From Microbacterium sulfonylureivorans (GTDB lineage: Bacteria; Actinomycetota; Actinomycetes; Actinomycetales; Microbacteriaceae): a stretch of DNA of 64,000 nucleotides. Positions 54,772-64,000 of the stretch are shown here, one piece after another (position 1 is the first letter of the stretch; each line of letters begins with the position of its first letter). The stretch lies in the NCBI RefSeq assembly GCF_003999995.1, contig NZ_RJAD01000001.1:1302001-1366000 (forward strand). Reading direction: 5' to 3'. Both the position numbers and the translations under genes were made by a program. The notes beneath the pieces are model-generated. The model saw only the letters and a program-made list of their open reading frames with translations, did no database searches and was not told the DNA's origin.

Positions 54772-55718
54772 CCTGACTCGCCGAGCTCCTCGAGAATGCG
54801 ATTGAGATCCTGGATGCTGGCGAAATCTATGCTGATCTGGCCTTTTCTTGCTGTCAGCGAGATTCGGACGCGTGTGTTGAGCCGGTCTCCCAGGCGCTCG
54901 GCCACCTCGTCGAGGTGTGCACGACGGGCGCCGGCCTGCGGCTTCGCAGCGCGATTGCCCCCGGCATCCGGCATCTTCGCGGCAGCCTCGGCTGCACGCA
55001 CCGAGAGGTCTTCATTCACGATCTTGTCGGACAGGCGCTGCATCGCCTCGGGGGTCTCGAGCGAGAGAATGGCCCGGGCGTGGCCGGCGGTGAGCACGCC
55101 GGCGGCGACGCGCTGCTGCACCGGAACCGGGAGCTTCAACAGACGAATGGTGTTGCTGATCTGCGGACGCGAGCGGCCGATGCGGGTGGCCAGCTCCTCC
55201 TGCGTGATGCCGAAGTCCTCGAGGAGCTGCTGGTACGCGGATGCCTCTTCGAGCGGGTTGAGCTCGGAACGGTGGAGGTTCTCGAGGAGCGCGTCGCGGA
55301 GAAGGTGCTCGTCCGCGGTCTCACGGATGACGGCGGGGATCGAGGTGAGTCCCGCTTCACGCGCCGCGCGGGTGCGGCGCTCGCCCATGATCAGCTCGTA
55401 GTCGCCGTCCTCGTTCGCGCGGACGACGACGGGCTGAAGGACACCGAACTCGCGGACACTGTGAACCAGTTCTGCGAGATCTTCGGGGTTGAAGTGCGTG
55501 CGCGGCTGGCGCGGGTTCGGAACGATCGAGTGCGGGTCGATGTGCGCGAGGCGCGCGCCGGGGACCTGGATGAGTTCATCGGTCGTCGCCTCGGCCACGG
55601 CGATGTCCTCCGCCGTGACGACACGGGGGAAGAAGACATCGGAGGGGCGGTCCTCGGCGGGCTCCGTCGTCGGGATGAGCGCCCCGATCCCCCGTCCCAA
55701 TCCTGTGCGTTTGGCCAT
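54756..55718 (-). CDS. parB: Chromosome partitioning protein ParB
   Basis: A 320-residue ParB. The CTPase domain has GERRTRAAREAGLTSIPAVI (C-motif type ERR) and ENLHRSELNPLEEA; the central helix-turn-helix GITQEELATRIGRSRPQISNTIRLL recognises parS; a C-terminal dimerisation domain ends ILEELGES. It loads on parS and slides as a clamp to build the segregation complex. Start ATG overlaps the parA stop (ATGA at 55715-55718). Confidence 0.96.
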   Translation of the reverse strand: MAKRTGLGRGIGALIPTTEPAEDRPSDVFFPRVVTAEDIAVAEATTDELIQVPGARLAHIDPHSIVPNPRQPRTHFNPEDLAELVHSVREFGVLQPVVVRANEDGDYELIMGERRTRAAREAGLTSIPAVIRETADEHLLRDALLENLHRSELNPLEEASAYQQLLEDFGITQEELATRIGRSRPQISNTIRLLKLPVPVQQRVAAGVLTAGHARAILSLETPEAMQRLSDKIVNEDLSVRAAEAAAKMPDAGGNRAAKPQAGARRAHLDEVAERLGDRLNTRVRISLTARKGQISIDFASIQDLNRILEELGESGYGAA

Positions 55719-56680
55719 CAGGCACCCCCTTCGATGTTCGATTCGACGTTCACTGCGGCGCGGTCGGCGTCGCGGCGGATGATCTCGACGGCTGCCTCGC
55801 GATACGCGATCGCACCAGCCGACTGCCCATCGTAGGCGATGACCGTCTGCCCGAAGCTCGGGGCTTCTGAGACGCGGACGGATCGCGGGATGACGGTTTC
55901 GAGCACTTCCTTCGCGAAGTGCTCGCGCACCTCCTCGGCCACCTGCTGTGCGAGGCGCGTACGCCCGTCGTACATCGTGAGCAGGATCGTGGAGAGGGTC
56001 AGCGCCGGATTCAGGTGCTTCTGGATCATCCGCACGGTGCCGAGGAGCTGACTGAGGCCCTCGAGTGCGTAGTACTCGCACTGGATCGGGATGAGCAGCT
56101 CGGCAGCCGCGGTGAACGCGTTGATCGTGAGGAGCCCGAGCGACGGCGGGCAGTCGATGAGCACGAAGTCGATGTGCTCCTCGAGGTTCGCGAGGTACTC
56201 GTCGAGTGCGGTGCGCAGCCGGTGCTCACGGGCGACCTGCGAGACGAGCTCGATCTCCGCGCCCGCGAGGTGGATCGTGCTCGGCGCGCACAGCAGGTTA
56301 GGGGACTCCGGGCTGACCTGCACGATGTCGGCAAGCGGGAACTCGTCGATCAGAACGTCGTAGACGCTCGGAACGTCGGCGGTGTGCGGCACACCGAGCG
56401 CAGTCGAAGCGTTCCCCTGCGGGTCGAGGTCGATGACCAGAACGCGAGCACCGACCGCGGCCATGGCGGCCGCGATGTTCACCGTGGTCGTCGTCTTGCC
56501 GACGCCGCCCTTCTGGTTCGAGACGGTCAACACGCGAGTCCGGCCCGTGAGGCGGACGTCAGCGGCCTCGAGAGCGCGGCGTCGGGCAGACAGGTCGGCG
56601 AGTTCACGCGCGAGAGGGGTGTCGTCGAACGAGAAGGATGCCGCGGCCGCCGCCTCGTCGGGCTGTTTCACGTGAAACAC
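55718..56680 (-). CDS. parA: Chromosome partitioning ATPase ParA/Soj
   Basis: A 320-residue ParA-type ATPase with deviant Walker A NQKGGVGKTTTTVNIA (signature Lys), Walker B DLDPQGN and the LIDCPPSLG motif. It forms the DNA-bound gradient that moves ParB-parS. A 54-residue N-terminal extension precedes the ATPase core. The GTG start lies inside a parS palindrome, so the protein begins M-F-H-V-K; ParB binding there should repress or modulate parAB. Confidence 0.95.
   Translation of the reverse strand: MFHVKQPDEAAAAASFSFDDTPLARELADLSARRRALEAADVRLTGRTRVLTVSNQKGGVGKTTTTVNIAAAMAAVGARVLVIDLDPQGNASTALGVPHTADVPSVYDVLIDEFPLADIVQVSPESPNLLCAPSTIHLAGAEIELVSQVAREHRLRTALDEYLANLEEHIDFVLIDCPPSLGLLTINAFTAAAELLIPIQCEYYALEGLSQLLGTVRMIQKHLNPALTLSTILLTMYDGRTRLAQQVAEEVREHFAKEVLETVIPRSVRVSEAPSFGQTVIAYDGQSAGAIAYREAAVEIIRRDADRAAVNVESNIEGGA
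56664..56679. other. parS site 1 (parA start)
   Basis: TGTTTCACGTGAAACA, a perfect 16-bp parS palindrome, overlaps the parA start codon on the minus strand. Confidence 0.97.
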
Positions 56681-56805
56681 TCTCCCTTTCGCGAGCCGAT
56701 CACAACGCCCTCCACTCTATCTCGCCCCCACCGACGATCCCGTCCGAAGTGCCTCGCTCGGGCAGTTCGCTGCCAATCCGCCCGCCGCCCGCGCGAGCGG
56801 CGGCG

Positions 56806-56857
56806 CCCACGGGTCGACCGCCCACGAGCGTCCAAGCCCACGGGGCGACCGCTCACG
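56806..56857. repeat. Diverged 21-bp direct repeat
   Basis: CCCACGGGTCGACCGCCCACG (written as 806-826 offset: 56806-56826) recurs at 56837-56857 with two mismatches. The unit itself starts and ends with CCCACG. Confidence 0.6.
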
Positions 56858-57106
56858 GCCGGCGGTGCGCCGCCCGTCTGCGCATCGCGGACTGACCACG
56901 GGCAGCCGTCGAACAGTCACGCCGTCGTGACGGGCGACGGCCGGCAACCCCCGTAGTGCGCAGGCGCCCGGCGGTGGAACGCCGTGGCCGCGGCCACCCT
57001 CCACCGCGGAGGTCCGACTCGCCTGATCCGCGTGAGACGAAGCTTGCCTACTCCACATCGTCGCGCGGTAGGCAGCGCCCGTCACACGTGAATCGAGACA
57101 ACAGGC

Positions 57107-57122
57107 CGTTTCACGTGAAACA
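57107..57122. other. parS site 2
   Basis: CGTTTCACGTGAAACA, with a perfect 14-bp core (57108-57121). Confidence 0.95.
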
Positions 57123-57562
57123 TGAGGACCCTCACTTTGTGGCAACGTGACCCGCGCGCCGACTGCTCGGGGGTTACACCATGGACAGCCATGTAGCCGC
57201 GCGGTTGTCCACTGGTGCACCAACCGAGGATAGGAACACCTCACCGAGGCCCATCATCTTCCGGGCGCTCTGTAGAGCTGCAGCCCGCCGACGGAGTTCG
57301 GTCGAGATGTCTCCTTGACGCGCGAGAGGATCACTGTCGCGCCCTGCCCAGTCGTGCCAGAGCCCGGTCGTTCGCAACAGGCTCGCGATCATTCGACCCA
57401 CATCGTCGCGTGACCCGCGCGGGCTTCGCGGGCGCCCCTTATGGGGGCGGGCCGTGGCGAATCTGCGCAGTGCGATGACCCGTGGATCTGACCTCCCCGA
57501 ACAAGCGACCATCGGCTTGTCCGCTGGCGCCTGCATCGACCGGTTCGTCACCAGCGGTGTGA

Positions 57563-57578
57563 TGTTTCACGTGAAACT
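57563..57578. other. parS site 3
   Basis: TGTTTCACGTGAAACT, with a perfect 14-bp core (57564-57577). Confidence 0.95.
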
Positions 57579-58098
57579 CTCCCGCGAGCGCCGTCCCAGT
57601 CACGAGCGCCGCGCATTCCGGCGCGAGGGACCGCCCGAGCCTGGAACCACCCAGGTCGCCGACTCTCCCTCGGATGGTCGTGATTCAACCTGGACGCACT
57701 TCGACACCCGGCCGCGCCGACCAGGATTCACCCCGACGCATCGGGGTGGGGAAGGGCATGCGACACCCGAACCGCCGAGCCAGAGGCCACCCGCGTGCCC
57801 GCATCGCGGCGGGCTGACGCCCCTCGACCACGCGGATGGGAGGACTCGTCGCCACCGTACGCACGGGACCGCGCGTCGGAGTAACCACGTCTGGGGTGTT
57901 GTCCTTGACCGAGCGGCAACGTGATCCGCAATCCGCCGTCCGCACCCGCCTGCACCTCCCGCGCGAACGCCCGCCGTCGATGGAGCAACGGATCATCCAT
58001 GCCGCCAGGTCGGGACACGACACTTCACAGGCCTTCGCAGCACTGCACACGAACACCAGCACGAGTACCCGCACGAACGCGAGCACGAGCAGCCGCAG

Positions 58099-58182
<84 letters not shown>

Positions 58183-58183
58183 A

Positions 58184-58199
58184 TGTTTCACGTGAAACA
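58184..58199. other. parS site 4
   Basis: TGTTTCACGTGAAACA, perfect, flanked by A and T to make an 18-bp palindrome. It directly abuts the hexamer array. Confidence 0.97.
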
Positions 58200-58494
58200 T
58201 GCAGCGCGCGCGGACCAGCGAGTCGGGCCCGCACGCGGACATGCACTACCGCTCAGCGCGAACACAACCATGTCCAGCGCGCGTCCAATTGCTAGCCCCC
58301 GCGCTCCTTCGTCTTGCGACGTCTGGTGCGCGCGTCTCCGATTCGGAGGAGACGACAGAGTCCGTCAATCGCGAGAATCATCAGCATGTGACCAGCATGG
58401 TCGCGTGCTGATCAGCCCGATCTGACACATCGTGCTTTCGGGGAGGGCTTGCGCACGTGGCGTGTTGGGGAGGAGGGGCCGCACCGAAACGGAG

Positions 58495-58510
58495 TGTTTC
58501 ACGTGAAACA
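58495..58510. other. parS site 5
   Basis: TGTTTCACGTGAAACA, perfect 16-bp palindrome. Confidence 0.97.
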
Positions 58511-59220
58511 TGCGCGTGCTTGCGTCCCGTTCCTCACACCCTCATCGAGCCCAACCACGCGACGGTCGAACTCCACCCGATTCGAACCGACGGCTCGGGG
58601 GCGCCGCACACACCCGCCTGCCCACCCTTGCAGCGCTCCAGTCTTCGATCGCTACGTGGTCCTCGTCGCGGAAGTACAGCACCATGACGAAGGCCCGACT
58701 GGTCACGAAACCTGCGTCAGGAAGCCTCGGCCGTCGACCGTTCGGGCTCGCTGTGCGCTCGAATCCACCGACCCGCGAGGTTAGCCGCGATAGAGCTCGG
58801 CGCGACGCCGGCCCGGGGGCGACTCGTCCTGTGGCAGCCCGAAGATGACGAGAGCTCGAAGCTGCGCCCGTCCGGCAGTGGGTGCCCTCAGGCATCAGCG
58901 GTTCGGGCATCCGTGTGCCGTGGCATTCCCCCGTGGGGTGATCGTCAGCACTCACCGGCGTTCGGCGCGCACCATCGTCGAGTGCCTGCGGAGCCACGCC
59001 ATCGCACGCGTGCCGTGACCCACGCCGGGCGCGAGCGCCGAGCACCTCGTGCGGAGAACTGAGGGTGGCGGACTTGGCCACGCATCGTGATCATCTCGGT
59101 GGTGACGCGTCCGCATCAGTACGGAGCCATCGTCGGGGAGGTATGGCCGTTCGCCATCACTCCCGCGCGACCCGACCTCGAGGCCGAGCGTGGCTCATGG
59201 GCCGGGGGTGAGGCGCCGAG

Positions 59221-59847
59221 TCAGCGAACCGTCGCGCGCACCACGCGGGAGGGCTCCGCAAGCAGTCCTTCACCGACCATCTCGATGCGTGCGTTCGTCA
59301 CACGGAACTTGCGGAGCTGCTTCTCGGCGGCCTCGATCTCGTTGGACGCACTCGCGCCCTTGAGGAGGATCAACTCACCGCCGTCGCGAACCAGGGGAGC
59401 GGTGATCGGCACGAGCGTGCGCAGCGCGCTGACCGCACGAGCAGTCACCGCGTCCAGCGCGGCACCGCCTTTCCAGTCCTCGGCGCGGGCACGAACGACC
59501 TCGACATTCGACAGACCCAACGCGTCGACCTGCTCGGATAGCCAGGTGACGCGGCGCTCCATCGGCTCGATCAGAACCCATTCGACGTCCGGACGGGCAA
59601 TGGCGAGGACGAGCCCCGGCAGCCCGGCACCTGACCCGACGTCACCGACACGGCCCGGGGAGAACAGCGGGGCGATGACCGCGCTGTTCAAGATGTGACG
59701 CGACCAGAGCCGCGGGGGTTCGAGCGGCCCGATGAGGCCTCGCTCTTCGCCGTGCTGCCCAAGCGCATCGGTGAACCGCCGCGCAAGGTCGATCCTGTCG
59801 CCGAAGATCACTTCGGCGACAGCGGGCTCGGTCTCGATCTCGATCAT
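59221..59847 (-). CDS. rsmG: 16S rRNA (guanine-527-N7)-methyltransferase
   Basis: A 208-residue RsmG (GidB). The family core reads LIGPLEPPRLWSRHILNSAVIAPLF, and the SAM motif is VGDVGSGAGLPGLVLAI with VLIEPMERRVTWL. It methylates G527 of 16S rRNA, a site tied to streptomycin sensitivity. In this window it is separated from parA by the 2.5-kb parS region, and its start lies 4 bp from parS site 6. Confidence 0.95.
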   Translation of the reverse strand: MIEIETEPAVAEVIFGDRIDLARRFTDALGQHGEERGLIGPLEPPRLWSRHILNSAVIAPLFSPGRVGDVGSGAGLPGLVLAIARPDVEWVLIEPMERRVTWLSEQVDALGLSNVEVVRARAEDWKGGAALDAVTARAVSALRTLVPITAPLVRDGGELILLKGASASNEIEAAEKQLRKFRVTNARIEMVGEGLLAEPSRVVRATVR

Positions 59848-59850
59848 CGG

Positions 59851-59866
59851 TGTTTCACGTGAAACG
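59851..59866. other. parS site 6 (rsmG upstream)
   Basis: TGTTTCACGTGAAACG, perfect 14-bp core, in the 24-bp gap between jag and rsmG. Confidence 0.95.
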
Positions 59867-59871
59867 TCACG

Positions 59872-60393
59872 TCACGCACGACGAATGACCGTGTGGCGGT
59901 CGGCGCCCTCGCCGTACGACTCGGAGATGAACCCGCGCTCCGACACGATGTCGTGCACGAGCTTGCGCTCGTAGCTGGACATCGCGGGGAGCGAGGCCTG
60001 CGATGCGCCCTCTTCGAGCCTGTCGATCGCGCGGTCCACGAGGGTCGCGAGCTGACGCTGACGCGTGTCGCGCGAGCCGCCGACGTCGAGGATGAGACGC
60101 GAGAACCGACCTGTGCGGTTCTGCACCGCGATGCGCGTGATCTCCTGCAGCGCCTGAACCGTGTCGGGGTCGGCGATCAGCGACACGGAGCCGCCTTCGG
60201 GCGCCTCCACCGAGACGTAAGCGCGGCCGGCACGGACATCGAGGTCGAGATCCCCGTCGATGTCGGCGATGTCGAGCAGACCCTCGAGGAAGTCGGCGGC
60301 GATGTCGCCCTCCTGCTCGAGCTGCTCCACGGTCGCGGGCTCGCGCTCGGCGGGCACCACATCGGTGGGGGCGTAGTCGGGCGTAGTCGTCAT
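59872..60393 (-). CDS. jag: Jag/KhpB RNA-binding protein
   Basis: A 173-residue Jag family protein with a KH-II-like domain (about 75-115) and a C-terminal R3H domain (SSYERKLVHDIVSERGFISESYGEGADRHTVI). The N-terminal Jag motif domain is replaced by a short acidic stretch, so this is the short actinobacterial form. It binds RNA and influences envelope growth or YidC-linked processes. It lies 49 bp downstream of yidC on the same strand. Confidence 0.88.
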   Translation of the reverse strand: MTTTPDYAPTDVVPAEREPATVEQLEQEGDIAADFLEGLLDIADIDGDLDLDVRAGRAYVSVEAPEGGSVSLIADPDTVQALQEITRIAVQNRTGRFSRLILDVGGSRDTRQRQLATLVDRAIDRLEEGASQASLPAMSSYERKLVHDIVSERGFISESYGEGADRHTVIRRA

Positions 60394-60442
60394 GGTGTCC
60401 TCAGGGTGCGTCGGGTCGTCATGGGCGGAGGCGAAGAGGGGG

Positions 60443-61546
60443 TCAGGATGCCGCGCCCGCGGCATCTGCCGACGGGTCACCGCCACCGGGCTTCTTCTGC
60501 GCCTGCTTCTTGGCGCGCTGCTTGTTCACCGGCTGCTGACGCTTCGGGGTGGCTGCGCGAGCCTTCTCGGCCTCTTCGTACAGGCGCTGCTGCTCGGCGA
60601 GGTACTTCTCCATGGGAACGACCTTGCCCGACGAGTCGATGGCCTTGCCCTTGCGTGCGAGGCGCTCTTCGCGAGCCTTCGCCGCCTCCGAGCCCGGGGT
60701 GGGCATCTCACGGATGACGAGGAACTGCTGGCCCATCGTCCACAGATTCGACACGAACCAGTAGATGACGACACCGAGCGGGAAGAAGACGCCCGAGAAC
60801 ACGAAGGCGAACGGCAGGACGTAGAGCATGATCTTCTGCATCTGGTACGCCTGGCCGGTCTTGGCCTCGGGGGAGAGGTTCTTCGAGATGATCTGCAGCT
60901 GGGTGAAGAACTGCGACGCGATCATCAGGACGACGAGGGTCGCGAGGATCGCGATCGCTGCGGTGTTGCCGGTGTTGACGGCGTCGATGAGCGTCTCGTG
61001 CAGCGACGCGACACCGAAGAGCTTCGCGTTGTAGAACTCCTGGGTGAGCTCCGCGTTGAGTAGTCCCACACCGCCGATGCCCGCCGAGGCATGCTTGGTC
61101 ACGTCGTTGAGCACGCTGAACAGCGCGAAGAAGATCGGCATCTGCACGAGCAATGGCAGGCAGCTCGAGACCGGGGTGGTGCCGTGCTTCTTGTACAGGG
61201 CCATCGTCTCTCGGCTCATCGCCTCGCGAGAGAGCTGATCACGCTTGCCCTTGTACTTCTCTTGAACTTTTCGCAGTTCAGGAGCAATTTCCATCATCTT
61301 GCGCTGGCTCTTGATCTGCTTGACGAAGAGCGGGATGAGCGCAGAGCGGACGACGATCACGAGGCCGACGATCGACAGCACCCACGTGATGCCGTCTCCC
61401 GGAGGAAGGCCGATCGCGGTGAAGAACCAGTGCCATGCGACGAGCACGGCTTCGACGGCCCACTTGAGGGGCCAGAGGATGATCCCGATGAGATCGAACC
61501 CGCCGCTCGGCTGCGCGGCGGGGGTGGAGGCCAGCAAGAGATCCAT
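60443..61546 (-). CDS. yidC: Membrane protein insertase YidC/Oxa1
   Basis: A 367-residue insertase of the Gram-positive type (five helices, no large periplasmic domain). Motifs include VVRSALIPLFVKQIKSQRKMMEI (substrate groove Arg and coiled loop), LPLLVQMPIFFALFSVL and FSGVFFPLGVVIYWFVSNLW. A long Lys/Ala-rich tail (about 300-367) fits ribosome binding. It lacks the lipobox of Bacillus SpoIIIJ. The start at 61546 is supported by the hydrophobic N-terminus. Confidence 0.93.
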   Translation of the reverse strand: MDLLLASTPAAQPSGGFDLIGIILWPLKWAVEAVLVAWHWFFTAIGLPPGDGITWVLSIVGLVIVVRSALIPLFVKQIKSQRKMMEIAPELRKVQEKYKGKRDQLSREAMSRETMALYKKHGTTPVSSCLPLLVQMPIFFALFSVLNDVTKHASAGIGGVGLLNAELTQEFYNAKLFGVASLHETLIDAVNTGNTAAIAILATLVVLMIASQFFTQLQIISKNLSPEAKTGQAYQMQKIMLYVLPFAFVFSGVFFPLGVVIYWFVSNLWTMGQQFLVIREMPTPGSEAAKAREERLARKGKAIDSSGKVVPMEKYLAEQQRLYEEAEKARAATPKRQQPVNKQRAKKQAQKKPGGGDPSADAAGAAS

Positions 61547-61554
61547 GCGGAGGA

Positions 61555-61911
61555 TCAGTCCTTTCCAGTGGGTGCAGGCACGACGAACCCGTGCGGGGTC
61601 AGTCCGTGCCGGAAGTGCTTGTGCGCCGGGACGTCGTCGACGCCGCCCACGGCCCACGGGTGACAGCGGGCGAGCCGGGCGGCCGTGAGAGCGGCTCCCT
61701 TGACGGCGCCGTGCTGCTGGACCGCGCCGACGGCGTATGCCGAACACGACGGGTAGTACTTGCAGACGTCCCCGTAAGTCGGAGAGATCGTCGCGCGGTA
61801 GCCGTGCAAGAGGGCGAGGACGGCATTGCGGGGGAGCAGCGGAAGTGCTCGGAGAGAACCGGATGCCTCGAACCGCGCGTCGCCGAGCGCGTACGCCGGC
61901 AGGACGCTCAC
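61555..61911 (-). CDS. yidD: Membrane protein insertion efficiency factor YidD
   Basis: A 118-residue YidD with the signature [35 protein letters not shown] and [24 protein letters not shown], including the three conserved cysteines. It is thought to help YidC insertion. The GTG start overlaps the rnpA stop (GTGA at 61908-61911). Confidence 0.93.
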   Translation of the reverse strand: MSVLPAYALGDARFEASGSLRALPLLPRNAVLALLHGYRATISPTYGDVCKYYPSCSAYAVGAVQQHGAVKGAALTAARLARCHPWAVGGVDDVPAHKHFRHGLTPHGFVVPAPTGKD

Positions 61912-62243
61912 GCCGCCCTCCGTGCGAGGCAGCCGGCGACCTCGTCGCGCAGTTCGCTGAACGGGATGGTCGCGGCGCTCGGAAGGGCGCGGATCACGAT
62001 GTCGTTCCCGGGACGAAGGGTGGGGAGCACCTCGGCGCAGAGCGCCTTCAGGCGTCGGCGGACGGTGTTCCGTACAACGGCACCGCCGACCTGGCGGCTG
62101 ACGATGAAACCGAACCGCGCCGGGCCATCGGCCACGGCGGGATTCACATAAGTCACGGTGTGCGCACCGGCGCACCGACGACCCCGACGGACGACGGCCT
62201 TGTACTCCGCTCCGCGGGTGAGTCGGTTCGGCCTCGCCAGCAC
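61908..62243 (-). CDS. rnpA: Ribonuclease P protein component
   Basis: A 111-residue RnpA. It starts [23 protein letters not shown] and carries the RNR-type motif [23 protein letters not shown] that binds the pre-tRNA leader. It completes RNase P with the rnpB RNA (not in the window). The GTG start is chosen over a Met 30 codons upstream, which would run back into rpmH. Confidence 0.93.
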   Translation of the reverse strand: MLARPNRLTRGAEYKAVVRRGRRCAGAHTVTYVNPAVADGPARFGFIVSRQVGGAVVRNTVRRRLKALCAEVLPTLRPGNDIVIRALPSAATIPFSELRDEVAGCLARRAA

Positions 62244-62253
62244 CGCTCGGGGA

Positions 62254-62391
62254 TCAGGCCGAGAGCTCGGTGCGGCCCTTGCCGCGACGAGCCGAAAGGA
62301 TGGCGCGGCCGGCGCGGGTGCGCATGCGGGCACGGAAGCCGTGCTTCTTGGCGCGACGGCGGTTGTTGGGCTGGAAGGTGCGCTTGCTCAT
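62254..62391 (-). CDS. rpmH: 50S ribosomal protein L34
   Basis: A 45-residue bL34, [20 protein letters not shown] followed by [20 protein letters not shown] and TELSA. It ends 10 bp before the rnpA start and begins the rpmH-rnpA-yidD-yidC-jag-rsmG operon. It is too short for many gene finders. Confidence 0.97.
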   Translation of the reverse strand: MSKRTFQPNNRRRAKKHGFRARMRTRAGRAILSARRGKGRTELSA

Positions 62392-62596
62392 GGGGATCGC
62401 TTCCGGATCGGGTGTCACCGGGAGTCTGAGACCGGAGACGCTACGTACAAAGGGACTGCCGCGAGGGCATAAGTCAACCGATTTAGGGTACGCCGGACCG
62501 CCTGAGAACTCAAACCGAGCGACGGGGACGTGGCATTATGCCCGGGTCGCGGCATCCATCCTGGCAACGACACACCCACCCGATCTACAGTGGAGT

Positions 62597-62625
62597 TTGC
62601 TCCCGGGACGCCCGCTGACTAGCGT
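62597..62625 (+). promoter_or_regulatory. Possible dnaA promoter
   Basis: TTGCTC (62597-62602), a 17-bp spacer and TAGCGT (62620-62625) resemble a vegetative sigma promoter. The downstream DnaA box fits autoregulation. Confidence 0.4.
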
Positions 62626-62636
62626 GGCTCCGGCAG

Positions 62637-62645
62637 TTATCCACA
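62637..62645 (+). promoter_or_regulatory. DnaA box upstream of dnaA
   Basis: TTATCCACA, a perfect consensus DnaA box, 57 bp before the dnaA start, probably for autorepression. Confidence 0.85.
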
Positions 62646-62702
62646 GGCCCGGCTCACTCATTCCGGGGCCTCCGGTGGAATCATCAACAACCCGGGGGGG
62701 CC

Positions 62703-64000
62703 ATGTCACCGCACGAGAATCCAGATGTTCCGGTCTGGACGGCGGTGCTCGATGCGCTCGTGGGGGACGAGCGGATCACCCCGCAGCTCCACGGGTTCCT
62801 CAGCCTCGCGGTGCCGCAGGGCGTCATGGGCGGAACCCTGTACCTCGACGTTCCGAACGACCTCACCGCAGCGCAGTTCACCAAGCGCATGCGCACGCCG
62901 ATCATGGAAGCCCTGGCTCAGGTGCCCCAGGACGACGTGAACCGCGCCACCACGTTCCGGGTTGTCGTGAATCCCGATCTCGCCGATGCGCACCTCACGG
63001 CGCCCATCCCGGTCCAGAGCCAGGGCGCGGCGAGCGCGGCGCCCGCGCCCGCCCCGATCAGCCGTCAGCCCCGCGAAGACACAGCCGAGGCGGCATCGTC
63101 GGGCTCGCGCAGCGACACGCGGCTGAACCCCAAGTACACGTTCGACAACTTCGTCATCGGACAGTCGAATCGGTTCGCTCACGCGGCGGCGGTCGCCGTG
63201 GCAGAGGCGCCGGCGAAGGCGTACAACCCGCTCTTCATCTACGGCGACTCCGGTCTCGGCAAGACGCACCTCCTGCATGCGATCGGCGACTACGCGCTCA
63301 GCCTCTACGCCGGCATCCGCGTCCGCTACGTGTCGAGCGAGGAGTTCACGAACGACTTCATCAACTCGATCGCGAACAACCGCGGGTCGGCGTTCCAGGC
63401 GCGCTACCGCGATGTGGACATCCTCCTGATCGACGACATCCAGTTCCTGCAGGGTCGCGCCGAGACCCAGGAAGCCTTCTTCCACACGTTCAATACGCTG
63501 CACGACCACGACAAGCAGGTCGTGATCACCAGCGATGTGCCCCCCAAGCACCTGACCGGGTTCGAGGACCGCATGCGAAGCCGGTTCGAGTGGGGCCTCA
63601 TCACGGACGTTCAGGCGCCCGACCTCGAGACGCGCATCGCGATCCTCCGCAAGAAGGCGCAGAGCGAGCGTCTGCACATTCCCGACGAGGTGCTCGAGTA
63701 CATCGCCACCGTGGTGTCGTCGAACATCCGCGAGCTCGAGGGCGCCCTGATCCGCGTCTCCGCGTTCGCGAGCCTCAACCGCTCGACGCTCGACATGTCG
63801 CTCGCGCAGACCGTGCTGCGTGACATCGTGGATCAGGACGACGCCAACGTCATCTCGCCGACCGACATCATCACGGCGACCGCGGCCTACTTCAAGCTCA
63901 CTGTCGACGACCTGTACGGCTCCAGCCGTTCACAGTCCGTGGCGACCGCCCGCCAGATCGCCATGTACCTGTGCCGTGAGCGCACGAGCCTGTCGCTCCC
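62703..64000 (+). CDS. dnaA: Chromosomal replication initiator DnaA (partial)
   Basis: The first about 432 residues of DnaA; the gene runs off the window. Domain I (1-90) is followed by a short Ala/Pro-rich domain II linker (about 100-140), unlike the very long linker of Streptomyces. Domain III begins [16 protein letters not shown], with Walker [12 protein letters not shown], Walker [11 protein letters not shown] and sensor II region. The domain IV DNA-binding helix begins [26 protein letters not shown]. It initiates replication at oriC, expected just beyond the window. Confidence 0.96.
   Translation, partial: MSPHENPDVPVWTAVLDALVGDERITPQLHGFLSLAVPQGVMGGTLYLDVPNDLTAAQFTKRMRTPIMEALAQVPQDDVNRATTFRVVVNPDLADAHLTAPIPVQSQGAASAAPAPAPISRQPREDTAEAASSGSRSDTRLNPKYTFDNFVIGQSNRFAHAAAVAVAEAPAKAYNPLFIYGDSGLGKTHLLHAIGDYALSLYAGIRVRYVSSEEFTNDFINSIANNRGSAFQARYRDVDILLIDDIQFLQGRAETQEAFFHTFNTLHDHDKQVVITSDVPPKHLTGFEDRMRSRFEWGLITDVQAPDLETRIAILRKKAQSERLHIPDEVLEYIATVVSSNIRELEGALIRVSAFASLNRSTLDMSLAQTVLRDIVDQDDANVISPTDIITATAAYFKLTVDDLYGSSRSQSVATARQIAMYLCRERTSLSL

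Larger units (their letters stand above)
62392..62702. other. rpmH-dnaA divergent promoter region
   Basis: 311 bp with no gene. It holds the promoters of the divergent rpmH operon and dnaA, one clear DnaA box, and the AT-richer patch 62470-62490. The word GGCATCC occurs again here (62553). Confidence 0.7.

Noticed and set aside
57174..57551. Open frame of 125 codons on minus in the parS region
   Set aside because: Third-position GC is about 76%, well below the over 90% of neighbouring genes; no ribosome site or known motif; only the stretch GDISTELRRRAAALQ looks protein-like.
58542..59081. Open frame of 179 codons on minus
   Set aside because: Arg/Ser/Pro-rich without motifs or codon bias; typical of random GC-rich frames.

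Overview
The window is high-GC DNA (about 70% GC, with G or C in most third codon positions) from the chromosome of an actinobacterium, most likely a Microbacterium-like member of the Microbacteriaceae. This rests on the gene order parB-parA-rsmG-jag-yidC-yidD-rnpA-rpmH|dnaA, an F420-type PPOX protein, a DUF6049-MurJ-TrxB-TrxA block, frequent GTG starts, and many ATGA/GTGA stop-start overlaps. The right end reaches dnaA, so the window is the shoulder of the replication origin. oriC itself (expected between dnaA and dnaN) lies just outside.

Layout. (1) 49-5113, all on minus: a zinc-homeostasis block with a Zur box, ABC importer znuA-znuC-znuB, a Fur-family (Zur-like) repressor and a YcgR/YcgQ-type permease pair. 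(2) 5454-10089: a 2-oxo acid dehydrogenase operon (HisC-like aminotransferase, E1-alpha, E1-beta, E2). (3) 10200-15653: a small membrane protein, a WXG100-like protein coupled to an alpha/beta hydrolase, and a secreted ExeM/NucH-type nuclease. (4) 15828-25118: housekeeping and metabolic genes (LMW phosphatase, purB, a group II PLP decarboxylase, a PPOX flavoprotein, DUF2871, a NarL-type two-component system, a methyltransferase). (5) 25334-29734: a large secreted subtilase. (6) 29860-34586: dnaB, a cluster of DnaA-box-like words upstream of it, and two surface proteins, one with eight chaplin-like repeats and an LAVTG sortase signal. (7) 34885-36557: rpsF-ssb-rpsR-rplI. (8) 36706-46967: acyl-CoA dehydrogenase, two unknown proteins, an aldehyde dehydrogenase module (DUF779, ALDH, GAF regulator), the CCA-adding enzyme and a methyltransferase. 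(9) 47087-52441: DUF6049, MurJ, and trxB-trxA behind a SigR/SigH-type promoter. (10) 52648-54771: a DGPF/YCII protein and an ECF42-type sigma factor. (11) 54756-64000: parB-parA, a roughly 2.5 kb gene-free stretch carrying parS sites, then rsmG, jag, yidC, yidD, rnpA, rpmH and, divergently, dnaA.

Most unusual: the gene-free centromere-like region (56681-59220). Six perfect-core parS sites lie between 56664 and 59866, and one of them abuts a 14-unit CACGAY hexamer array. Second is a genome-style word, GGATGCC/GGCATCC, which is heavily over-used in coding sequence and is also the building block of several perfect palindromes and terminator stems. Third is a chaplin-like, sortase-anchored surface protein in what is probably a non-sporulating rod. 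I saw no rRNA, tRNA, CRISPR array, IS element or prophage.
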